Positions 55,717 to 64,000 of a DNA stretch of 64,000 nt are shown one piece after another; positions within the stretch are counted from its first letter, which is position 1, and every line of letters starts with the position of its first letter. Made by a program: the position numbers and the translations under genes. The stretch comes from Symbiodinium natans (taxonomy: Eukaryota; Sar; Dinophyceae; Suessiales; Symbiodiniaceae): contig CAJNDS010001868.1 in assembly GCA_905221605.1 (NCBI GenBank), positions 186,001 through 250,000 on the forward strand, written 5' to 3'. The notes under the pieces are model-generated. The model worked only from the letters and a program-made list of their open reading frames with translations, ran no database searches and was not told the origin of the DNA.

Positions 55717-55828
55717 CCCTCGGGCCTCGCGGGTTTCGGCAGCCTCTGCAGGGCTTAAGCCTTCACTGACCTGGGGGGTCGCCGCCACAAGGAGCTGCGG
55801 GGAGCTTTCCACGCTGATTTGGGGCATC
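55717..55828 (-). CDS. Two small exons, unknown protein
   Basis: Exon 55828-55771 (58 nt, CTGAG|G ... CCCCAG|GTCAGTG) reads MPQISVESSPQLLVAATPQ. Exon 55745-55717 (29 nt, CTGCAG|A) ends at a telomeric donor, GAGGG|GTTTAGGG. In the phase set by the first exon the second reads RLPKPARPE. The 25-nt intron between them would be very short, so one of the two boundaries may be wrong. Confidence 0.4.
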
Positions 55829-56562
55829 CTCAGGGGCCCTCGTAGGGTTTAAGGTTTAGGGTTTAGGGTTTAGGGTTTAGGGTTTAGGCTTTAGGGTAAG
55901 TTTAGGAGTTTAGGGCTTTAAGGTTTAAGGTTTAAGACTTCAGGTTTAGCCTCTGCTTAAGGTTGTAGGGTTGTAGGGTCTAAAGGTGTCGGGTCGCAGG
56001 AGGCAAGGGTTTAGGGTTCAGAGTGGAGCTGCGCTTTTGTTTTGCTGAGAGGGCTTGTGTTGTGCTACCCGGGTGTTTAAGGCTCAGGGAATTGGGGTGC
56101 ACTTCAGCTTAAGTAGGGGCTTTACAGGGTTTAGGGCTTGCCACAGTTGCTACAGTAAGCTTTGTTAAGATTTAGGGATTAGGGTTGAGGGTTGACGAAG
56201 TGAGGCGTAAGGTTTAGGGCTGAGAACACTGAGCCGAGTCCAGGAGGTTTCGGGTGTAGGGTTTAGGGTTTAGGGTTATATGTGTAGGGTTTAGGGTTTA
56301 GGGTTTCGGGTGCAGGGATCCTTTGGGAGCTGGCTCAAGCGGGTTCGTGTGGGGTTGAGGGGCCGTGCACCCTTTTTTTGCGGTTCTTAGTCTTACCTCA
56401 TGCCTCCTTTATCCCAAGGGCAGATAGCCCTGGAACCCTAAGCCCCAAGCTCAACACCCTAGGCCCTAAACTTAATCCTTTGGTGACTTAAGCGTTTTTT
56501 TGGTTTAGGGCTGGAGGAATTCATCATGAGCTTCCTGGGAGCAGGGCGGTGAGGTGTCCCAC

Positions 56563-56617
56563 CTGGCATGCCCGGAACAGCCGGGCGAAGTTGCGGGAAA
56601 CGCACCCGGAATCGTGA
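56563..56617 (-). CDS. Exon, unknown protein
   Basis: 55 nt between AAATAG|TC and GCCAG|GTGGGAC. It reads TIPGAFPATSPGCSGHA. The acceptor TAG directly follows a CCCTAAA stretch on the coding strand. Confidence 0.4.
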
Positions 56618-56683
56618 CTATTTAGGGTTTAGGGTACAGGGGTTTAGGGCTCTGGCTTTAGTACCCTGATGGGTCAGTTTTTG

Positions 56684-56826
56684 CTTTGTGTGTGTGTGGA
56701 TGAGTGAGTGAGTGAGCGAGCGAGCGAACGAGGGAGTGAGTGAGTGAGTGAGTTCTTGCTTTTGTGTTTTGTGAGTGTGTTTGTGTGCGCGCGCGTATGT
56801 GTGTGTGTGTGTGTGTGTGTGTTTTT
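56684..56826. repeat. (GT)n and (GAGT)n microsatellite
   Basis: GTGTGT, GAGTGAGT and GTGTGT in series. Confidence 0.9.
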
Positions 56827-56929
56827 TTCAGTCTGAGTCGCGAAATGAACCCTGAACACTCAGCAATTCCGTATCCCCCTAAAAACCTCAACGAGCCAGT
56901 GAGCTCTCACCTTAAGCCCTACCCAAAGG

Positions 56930-57053
56930 CTCCATCCTATGTAGCTCCTTTTTGGGGTTAGCTATAGGGGATTCTAGTATACTTCCCTTTTGGGTTAGCT
57001 ACAGGGGATTCTGGCACCCCCAAAAAAGGTGCTGCATAGGAGCTTTTGGGTAA
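56930..57053. repeat. Palindromic element with internal direct repeat
   Basis: ACCCAAAGGCTCCATCCTATGTAGCTCC ... GGTGCTGCATAGGAGCTTTTGGGTA. Inside, GGGTTAGCTATAGGGGATTCT is repeated with few changes. Confidence 0.6.
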
Positions 57054-57729
57054 AGCCTCAACAAAGCCACTCTGGGGGGGATGATTGGCACGGGTGGGTC
57101 ATAAAGACCTCCTGATGACCTTAGATCCTCAACAAACCCTTTTGCACCTAAACCCTAAACCCCAAACCCTAAACCCTAAACCCTAAACTCTACACCCTAA
57201 ACCCTAAACCCTACACCCTAAACCCTAAACCCTTTCAGCCCCCGGAAGTTGCACTTCCTGCTGGGAGGGTGATGCAATAGCTGGAGAACCCCACGAAAAT
57301 GTAGATAGTCTTCCTCATAAGGGCAATGTAGGGATTCTTGCCTCGTGTTTTTAAGGGAGGTTCTTAAGCAAATCGTAGATAAGCATACAGACGGTAAACC
57401 ACCCAAAGTTCTAAACATGTGTGGGCTACCGGTGTCATCCTCCCTAGTCGACATGCTGAGTGGGGGTTTCCCTAAACCATAAACCTGTCCACCCTGAAGC
57501 TCCATTTTGTCTTCCCCTACACCCTAAAGCCTAAGGGCCTAAACCCTACAGCCTAAGCCCTGAACCCGAAACCCTGCATGCACTACCCTTAAACGTGACC
57601 CTGCGAACCCCTACCTTTGTTGTAGTTCGTTGGATATTTCGAGAAATCCGTTCAACAACCTTAGCCTGTCCACAAAATAGCAGTTTTCGGGCGTTGAAGG
57701 GAGAGCCTTCAACCCAAAACCCTCTTAAC

Positions 57730-57806
57730 TGACACCGCCTTGGTCGAGCCTTGGCATTGCAGGGCGCTGTCTCCGCTGGCACGCCAGCTTCACGCTGCTC
57801 GCGCAC
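57730..57806 (-). CDS. Exon, unknown protein
   Basis: 77 nt between CCACAAG|G and TGTCA|GTTAAGAGG. It reads VREQREAGVPAETAPCNAKA then RPRRC. The intron upstream (higher coordinates) holds the near-perfect palindromic element at 57838-57945. Confidence 0.55.
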
Positions 57807-57837
57807 CTTGTGGGTGTGTAGAAACGCGGTAATTCCC

Positions 57838-57945
57838 CTAAGGGTCCATGTACCTATATAGTACATACTTGGGCCTTAAAGGGGTTCCTATATAGTAGCT
57901 TTAGGGCCCAAATATATACTATATAGGTACATGGACCCTTAGGGT
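57838..57945. mobile_element. Family E near-perfect palindromic element
   Basis: CTAAGGGTCCATGTACCTAT ... ATAGGTACATGGACCCTTAG, with inner arms ACATACTTGGGCCTTAAAG / CTTTAGGGCCCAAATAT. Related copies: 51929-52022 and 25826-25921; half copy near 34020. Confidence 0.75.
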
Positions 57946-58487
57946 TCAGTAGGACTCCAAGCCCTCTCCCTACAAAGACCTAAGCCCTTATACAAACCGA
58001 AAGAACGCGAAAAGGGTTGGTGGTTCATCTACATGGCAAGGAATTACGATAGTAGACTGTGTATGACCCCAATGCTCAAGTTTAGTTGGTCCAAGCCCTA
58101 AACCCTAAACCCTAAACGCCAAACCCTAAACCCTAAACCCTTCGGACTGAGTCTTTGTGCACCTTAAGAATCCGAACCCTACCTGTTTCAGCAGGTTCCC
58201 TAGAATTCCGACCAAGGGCTTTATTGTAACAACCTGCAAAAAAAAGAGGTAGGTTTGAAGTTCTCCAGTTTTTGATGGCTTAGAGTCCGTCAACCCTTAC
58301 CTCATTCCATAACTTACGGAGCCTGACATGCAGAAGCAAAGAAGGCCTGTCACGAGGGAATGGGGTTGACAGGGGCTTAGGGCCCAGGGCTCAGGGCTTA
58401 AGGCTTGGGTCTTAGGGTCTGGATTCAGGGTTGTGGATTTAAGCGGGATTAGGGCAAGTTTAGGGGCTTACGGTTTAGGGTATACAC

Positions 58488-58599
58488 CTTGCAGTCCAAA
58501 CCTCAGAGGCTGATCCTCCACAAGCGCTCTTACTGCAACACAAAAAACAGACGGGCCAGCCATCGTCAGGACTTCCCGCAAAACCATTCTAGACCCAGC
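58488..58599 (-). CDS. Exon with canonical splice sites, unknown protein
   Basis: 112 nt between ATTTCCCAG|G and CAAG|GTGTATA. It reads AGSRMVLREVLTMAGPSVFC, VAVRALVEDQPLRFGLQ. Length, frame and both splice sites agree. Family unknown. Confidence 0.6.
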
Positions 58600-58685
58600 C
58601 TGGGAAATCATGGCAACCCAAAACCCTAAACACCCCAAATCCTGAAACATGGCAACCCAAAACCCTAAACACCCCAAATCCTGAA

Positions 58686-58803
58686 ACCTAAACCCCTAAA
58701 CCCTAAACCCTAAACCCTAAACCCTAAACCCTAAACCCTAAACCCTAAACCCTAAACCCTAAACCCTAAACCCTAAACCCTAAACCCTAAACCCTAAACC
58801 CTA
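58686..58803. repeat. Interstitial telomeric array, CCCTAAA, uninterrupted
   Basis: About 16 perfect units in the intron between exons 58821 and 58599. Confidence 0.95.
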
Positions 58804-58820
58804 GCATAGGAGGCTCAAAC

Positions 58821-58897
58821 CTGAGGGTACTCCCAAGGCCTTGTTGATGAGCTTCCACAACGTGCAGCCATCGCTCTCCTGGTGCTTCGTACTGGCG
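58821..58897 (-). CDS. Exon, unknown protein
   Basis: 77 nt between CTCGAG|C and CCCTCAG|GTTTGAGCC. It reads ASTKHQESDGCTLWKLINKA then LGVPS. It lies between two long telomeric arrays (58686-58803 and 58914-58985), which must be intronic. Confidence 0.5.
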
Positions 58898-59186
58898 CTC
58901 GAGGAATGCACCGTAAACCCTAAACCCTAAACCCTAAACCCTAAACCCTAAACCCTAAACCCTAAACCCTAAACCCTAAACCCTACACTTACCCTGAACT
59001 CTAAACCCTCGGCAAGCCCTTTTTCAGGGTTTAGGGTTTCGGGAGGCATTTGTTGGGCTAAGGCATGGGCTCTCTGCCATTCGCTGCCTCACACCACAGG
59101 TGCAGCTGTTGAGGGCTTGCGCTCAAGGGTCTATGGGAAGTTCGTCCTTAACGTGTGCGCTTTGTGGCATGTGCTTCGATGAGATG

Positions 59187-59281
59187 CCCTAAACCCTAAA
59201 CCCTAAACCCTAAACCCTAAACCCTAAACCCTAAACCCTAAACCCTAAACCCTAAACCCTAAACCCTAAACCCTAAACCCC
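59187..59281. repeat. Interstitial telomeric array, CCCTAAA
   Basis: About 13 perfect units; its first unit on the coding strand is the donor of exon 59390-59279. Confidence 0.95.
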
Positions 59282-59390
59282 CTTTCGGGAGCAGCTCCTG
59301 AAGGCTATGATGAACATCGCGCTGTTCCTCGGGTGGCTTGTCGGAGCTGGCGGGGAGGGTTCGTGCAAGCACTCTGCAGCTGCACGGCCA
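59279..59390 (-). CDS. Exon ending at a telomeric-repeat donor
   Basis: 112 nt after CTGAAAAG|T, reading GRAAAECLHEPSPPAPTSHP, RNSAMFIIAFRSCSRKG. The donor is GGG|GTTTAGGG, the first unit of a run of about 13 CCCTAAA units (plus strand, 59187-59281). The donor therefore lies inside the array. Confidence 0.55.
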
Positions 59391-59726
59391 CTTTTCAGGA
59401 GACTCGCCATGTTTGTGTAGGGGTTTAGGGTGTAGGGTTTAGGTTTAGGGTTTAGGGTTTAGGGTTTGAGGGTTTGAGGGTTTTAGGGTTTAGGGTTTAG
59501 GGTTTAGGGTTTAGGGTTTAAGGTTTAGGGATTAGGGTTTAGGGTTTAGGGTTTAGGGTGCCCTAAAGAGCCTCCTCTTTGGTGACATCGTAGACTCTGC
59601 TTTAGGGTTTAGGGTTTGGGGTTTGGGGTTCGGGGTTTGGGGTTTGGTTCGTGTCTGGGTGGAGGTCTCCCAAAGTGGAGCAGTCAAAACGCAATCCGGG
59701 TTCGGAGGAGCTAAGAGGGAATGCAC

Positions 59727-59839
59727 CTTGCTGGGACACCCATCCTGAGAGCTTCCGTCACTGGGCTCACCAAGGAAAATCCGATTTCGGGTAGCTCTCT
59801 GGGCCTTTTTGGCGGTTCCAAGACATAGCACGGCCCAGC
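59727..59839 (-). CDS. Exon with canonical splice sites, unknown protein
   Basis: 113 nt, open, acceptor TTTTTTCAG|G and donor GCAAG|GTGCATT. It reads AGPCYVLEPPKRPRELPEIG then FSLVSPVTEALRMGVPA. Strong coding appearance and the best acceptor pyrimidine tract in this part of the window. No family recognised. Confidence 0.6.
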
Positions 59840-60228
59840 CTGAAAAAAGGACCCCCAAGCGGGGCCTAATTCAGAGAACGCCCACACCCTGAACCCTAAA
59901 TTTCCTTTCAGATTTGCCCTCCAGTAAGGCGGGTCACCCGGCTGCGACAGAAGGCAGGAAGCCACTTGAGGAAAGACACCTCGAGTGACCCAACTCGCCG
60001 GGGAGTTCGGGCTGGAGTGGGTTTAGGGCTCAATCGCTCACACTCGCACATGGCAGCCGAGACATGAATAGTCCAGGGGTTTAGGGTTTAGGGTTTAGGG
60101 TTTAGGGTTTAGGGTTTAGGGTTTAGGGTTTAGGGTTTGCCAGGTAAGCAACTGACAAGCGCGCTAGGCGTAGAACGCGATGCGCTCAGCGCTGGGGCGT
60201 TTGTTTTACTTCTGCGAGGGCCATACTA

Positions 60229-60295
60229 TTTGCTTAAGAACCCCTAAGAGAATGAAAAATTAACAACCCCCTATACTACCCTTAATAAGGAAAAC

Positions 60296-60329
<34 letters not shown>

Positions 60330-60368
60330 TTTTTTTTTTGGGGGGGGGGGGTTCTTAAGCAAGTAGCA
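60229..60368. mobile_element. Family H element (TTGCTTAAGAACCCC ends)
   Basis: TACTATTTGCTTAAGAACCCC ... GGGGTTCTTAAGCAAGTAG with a TA-repeat and G-run interior. Copies at 7388-7502 and 14349-14447 and a half copy near 57320-57380. The 60-kb copy abuts exon 60445-60368. Confidence 0.75.
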
Positions 60369-60445
60369 AAGGAGTCGAGGTTCCGACAGAGCCCGTCATG
60401 CTTCCCTCCTCGGCCACCCGCTCGCCGATTTGGGCGCCTTGACCG
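60368..60445 (-). CDS. Exon, basic Arg/Gly-rich segment, GC donor
   Basis: 26 codons between an ATTTGCAG acceptor and a GC donor (TTT|GCTACTTGCTTAAG). The peptide is RSRRPNRRAGGRGGKHDG followed by LCRNLDSF. The intron that follows begins exactly at the terminal inverted repeat of the TTGCTTAAGAACC element family (60229-60368), so this element probably forms the intron. Confidence 0.5.
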
Positions 60446-60706
60446 CTGCAAATGATGTGGGCGTAGGGTAGGGTTTAGGGTTAGGGTTTTGTTGTTGTTT
60501 TTTTTTTTTAGGGATTAGGGTTTAGGGTTTAGGGCTTAGGGCTTAGGGCTTGGGGCTTAGGGCTTAGGGTTGAGGGTTTTGGGTTTAGGGTTTAGGGTTT
60601 TGGGATTAGTCGAAAAAAGGCCCGAATGTATACGATTTTTAGTACATAGATAGTACATGCACGAAATAGAGAATGTATTGATAACACCCTTCTGACTTCG
60701 GAATAC

Positions 60707-60844
60707 CGGAAGTTCATACATTGCGCATGTTCTGCAACTTGCTTCTTCTTTTGGGCTCCTTCGATAGTCATCATCTGTGATTCTCAGACACTCCCTGACG
60801 AAAGCTTCGGGAGGTGGGGCTTCGAGTAGAGAGGGCCTTCCCAT
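60707..60844 (-). CDS. Exon with possible start codon, unknown protein
   Basis: The reverse strand reads open for 46 codons from an ATG at 60844 (MGRPSLLEAPPPEAFVREC, then a DDDYRRSPKEE and CRTC stretch) to a donor CCG|GTATTC. Codon use looks like that of the other exons. The frame is also open a few codons upstream, so the ATG may be internal. No family recognised. Confidence 0.55.
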
Positions 60845-60999
60845 CTGACCTCCAAAGAAAGGGTTTAGGGTTTAGGGTTTAGGGTTTAGGGTGTAGGGTG
60901 TAGGGTTTAGGGTTTAGGGTTTAGACATGTAAGGTCTCAAGCTCTGCAGGAAGAAGCCGACAGACTCGAGGCTTGACTGTACCTACAGAGTTTGTGTCA

Positions 61000-61370
61000 C
61001 AGCCGGAAATCAAACAGGTTCAATTGGCAGTTCTTGGCGCGCGTGTATGTATATATGTTTCTATATTTTTTTCTAGAGAGAGAGAGAGAGAGAGAGCGAG
61101 AGCTATAATAAGTGTTTACATGCGGTGTTCTTTCGGGGGCCACTAGTAGAACTAGAACTACAAACCCCCCCCCCAAGAACAGTCGAGGCCTTTAAACGCT
61201 CCACGGGTTTCATATGATTTTGACAGGGAGGATTGGCAACGGCAATTGATTTGAAAGGCGCACCGCACGAAATTTTCTTATCGCACACGGACGATTTGAC
61301 TTAACAGCGGATCCCACCGCGCACCCCAAACAGTCACAGTGTCCTTACTAGCCCAGCAAGCTTGACTTTA
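61000..61370. other. Unique stretch without telomeric units
   Basis: Contains a GA microsatellite (61078-61097) and a minus-strand open frame (KISCGAPFKSIAVANPPCQN) whose splice sites I could not fix. Confidence 0.4.
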
Positions 61371-61570
61371 AAAAGGGAAACCCTAAACCCTAAGCCCTAA
61401 ACCCTAAGCCCTAAACCCTAAGCCCTCAACCCTAAACCCTAAGCCCTGAACCCTAAACCCTAAACCCTGAACCCTAATTAAACCCTCCGGGCTTAGGGGG
61501 GCCAGGGCGTTTTTTTTTTTTCATGCCGCGCTGTCGAGACACAAGAACTTCGATGCCCTCTAACTAAAGA

Positions 61571-61692
61571 GTAGCCGTCATAAATTCATGGGTTCCCCTA
61601 CTACTCCCCCTCTGTACTACCCCAAATTATGGGGGGAACCTAGGAAGGGTAGAATAGAGAGGGGGGGGGTTGTTGGGAACCCATGATACATC
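61571..61692. repeat. Palindromic element, single copy
   Basis: ATTCATGGGTTCCCCTACTACTCC ... GGTTGTTGGGAACCCATGATACAT. Ends are about 18-bp inverted repeats. Confidence 0.6.
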
Positions 61693-61826
61693 TGGAGCCT
61701 CTGAGCACATAAGCACGTGGGCCCGCCCTTAGGGCGGGAAATTTAACGTGCACTTTTCCCTGCTGCGGGAAGCTCTTCAGCTGGGACAAAAATGATTGGC
61801 TGTCTCCTGCCGCCTCTAAACAGCCT

Positions 61827-63259
61827 TCACACTGGGCAGCAGCTGTCTTCTCTCCTTAGTTGCCAGCTTCATGCACCAGGTGGTGCCTAAACATGGGGCC
61901 CTCAACCTCAAAACCGAAACCTCTAACCCCAAAATCCGAAACCATTCCTTTGCAACTGGTCTCATGGCTGGACGCCCTAGCCCAACAACAAAATTGAACC
62001 CGCGCTCTGCAACCCTAAACCCCAAAACCCTAGCCCTAAGCCCTAAACCCCAAACCCTGACACTTCCGAGATTCCTCCTCCTCCTGCTCAATCTGCTGGC
62101 GGGCTTTGCCGTAGAGGATCCCACCCAAGATGGACAAACAGGCACCCAAAATCTGGCCGTGGGTCAGCACCTAGGGTGCGGTTTAGGGTTTAGGGTTTAG
62201 GGTTTAGGGTTTAGGGTTTAGGGTTTAGGGTTTAGGGTTTCGGGTACAGGGTATAGGGTTTAGGGCTTAGTGTCTTAGAGCGGCTTAGGGCCATGTTGAC
62301 AGGAGGTTAGGAAAAGGGACCCCCGCGGAGCACTGTAGTTACAGGCGGCTCTGGGAGCTCAAGCTTAGGTTCCCCTTACAGGTTTAGGGTTCGGGGTTTA
62401 GGGTTTAGGGTTTAGGGTCTACAGAGCCATGCTCTAGACCAAAACCCCTCAGCCCACTCCCTAAGCTCCCTATACACCCTCTAAACCCTGAACCGCTGGA
62501 GCCTATCCCCTGAAGCCTAACCCTCCCCCAACATGCCTAAACTCTAAACCCTAAACCCTAAACCCTAAACCCTATCTTTGTGCTGCGAGCCCACCTTGGT
62601 GTGCATGCCGAGGGCCTCGATGCCGATGATGACGAACTTGTTTGCATTGACCATGACCTGCAGGTATAGGGCTGGGGGTTTAGGGGGGTTTAGGGTTTAG
62701 GGTCTGGGGTTTAGGGTTCTTTTTTTTTGGTTGGGGGGGGGGGGGGGGGCTTGCAGATTTTTTGAGGTGTCAAGACATAGCGTTTGTCGGGTCTCACAGA
62801 TTTTGGTGGTGGTTTTCGGTTATTTTAAATCCTTTTGCGGGGTTGATCAAGTTTATAGGCCCCAGGCCCATTATCGGGCTAAGGTTTTCGCTAAGGTTTT
62901 CTTAGCGGCTTCTCAGTACAGTAGGGAGGCTGTTGAATTTCGTTGCCCAATCGAGTTCCTCAGCAGGGGTATGCAGGGGACATGCGCGGGGGGGGGGGGG
63001 GGGGGGGGGGGTTTGGGTTACATCCTTGGGGACCAAATGAACCAATTGAGGTCACATAGACTTGGAATGGCTCAAATTCCCCCCCTCCCCCCCCCATCGC
63101 GTCAGGACACCACCCACCCGGCTGAGGCTTAGAGTTTAGGGTTTAGTGTTTAAAGAGCTTGGGCTTAGAACTTGCTTGTGCCACCCACACCTCGGTGACA
63201 GAGTACGCGCTGTAGGGTGACGACACGTGTTCAACAGGCAAAGTGCTTCCAGGAAACAT
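61827..63259 (-). CDS. C-terminal exons of a nucleotide-sugar/triose-phosphate-type transporter (partial)
   Basis: Four minus-strand exons: about 63259-63191, 62657-62595, 62170-62064 and 61854-61827, the last ending in TGA. Phases agree throughout. Introns are CAG|GTC...AAG|GTGGG-like, and the last acceptor is AAG|G. The protein reads SPYSAYSVTE, VMVNANKFVIIGIEALGMHT, then VLTHGQILGACLSILGGIL and a basic/acidic cytosolic tail (YGKARQQIEQEEEESRK). Two hydrophobic helices with an NANK/NK motif before the penultimate helix and a Gly-rich last helix resemble the C-terminus of the drug/metabolite superfamily transporters (SLC35, TPT). Such proteins exchange nucleotide sugars or phosphorylated metabolites across Golgi or plastid membranes. 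The N-terminal part lies outside the window or in unrecognised exons. The substrate cannot be told. Confidence 0.6.
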
Positions 63260-63269
63260 GCGGCTTAAA

Positions 63270-63920
63270 GAACGATCTCGTTCACGTTCCCCACCCTCCC
63301 CTTAACCCAGGCCAAACCCTAAGGCTCCAATTAGCCCAAAGTAGGCACTATTTACAGACTTTAGACCCCAATGTAGGTATTGTTTGTATACTTGGAGCGT
63401 GGAGACCCAGGGAAAAGACAACTGCCCAGACCCTACAAGTCACACAGACTAGACCGAACTAGAGATGAGGGTTAGGTCAGGGTTTGCGAATTCAGTCCAC
63501 CTTGGGTAGGGCATCTGTACAGCCAGTGTGGTGTTTGGGCCTTTCATTGTTCAGAACTGTCCAGGGGGGATGTAAGAGAGTATAGAACCCTCAACCTAAG
63601 CCCTAAACCCTAAACCGTACACCCTACGTAGCCCACACCCATATAATTCTAAGGGCCCGAAGCTTGGGCCTTCTGATGTTCATGAAATTTTCTTGAGTCG
63701 GAATTTCTAGGCCCGACCCAGCAAACCCTATAAAAACCCTTGAAGTTAGAGTTTAAGGTTTAGGGTTTAGGGTTTAGGGCGAAGGGTCAAAAAATGCTAC
63801 TAGCACCCCCGAACCCTAGAGACCTTCAAAACTTTAACACAAACTACAAACCGGAAAGCCCACCCCAAAATCACACCAAAAACTTCAATTCAAGCAGAAA
63901 CTCCTCCCCCCCCCAATATC
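63270..63920. other. Upstream part of the transporter gene, no exon recognised
   Basis: Scattered telomeric units and unique sequence; the missing N-terminal transporter exons were not identified here. Confidence 0.4.
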
Positions 63921-63921
63921 A

Positions 63922-64000
63922 AAAAAAAAATATATATATATATATACAGATATATACGTACATATATACACATATATATATATATATACACGTATATATA
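63922..64000. repeat. (TA)n-rich tract to the window end
   Basis: TATATA with CG and CA interruptions. Confidence 0.9.

Noticed and set aside
1-64000. CRISPR array or bacterial repeat system
   Set aside because: Repeats are heptamers or palindromic elements with no regular spacer structure, and the gene structure is eukaryotic.

Overview
The sequence looks like nuclear DNA of an intron-rich protist, most probably a dinoflagellate. Three things support this. The plant/dinoflagellate-type telomere heptamer TTTAGGG/CCCTAAA occurs in well over a hundred short arrays, in both orientations. Every coding segment I could support lies on the minus strand, as expected for dinoflagellate unidirectional gene clusters. 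Many introns end in AG followed by G, and some start with GA, GC or GG rather than GT, which fits dinoflagellate splicing.

The long open frames of the window are mostly translations of repeats (endless GFRVWG or NPKP). The real coding content is small minus-strand exons of about 30-230 nt in the unique spacers between telomeric arrays. I found them by reading the reverse strand for open frame, splice sites and phase. Four genes are recognisable at least in part. They are a nucleotide-sugar/triose-phosphate-type transporter C-terminus (63.26-61.83 kb), a kinesin-light-chain-type TPR protein (50.12-48.86 kb), a divergent F1-ATPase alpha-like protein (46.64-39.65 kb), and a BUD13/CWC26-like spliceosomal (RES complex) protein (29.12-18.90 kb). 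For BUD13 an unbroken phase-consistent chain runs from the third exon to the stop. Other exon chains (7.12-6.54, 9.47-9.16, 13.63-13.34, 16.11-15.74 kb) encode proteins I do not recognise.

The telomeric arrays sit in the introns and often supply the splice sites. At least a dozen exons end exactly where a repeat begins (exon|GTTTAGGG), and several begin at TTTAG|G. A second layer is made of short (about 70-190 bp) inverted-repeat elements of at least nine families. Some have the properties of introner elements. In the TPR gene all four introns are flanked by 3-5 nt direct repeats, and two are copies of the same terminal-inverted-repeat family. In three families one copy carries a telomeric array in its middle and another does not, so arrays were added after the element inserted.

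All exon boundaries are manual predictions from one strand of sequence. Chains joined by phase are firmer than isolated exons, some of which will be chance open frames. No complete tRNA, rRNA, CRISPR or bacterial-type operon was found.
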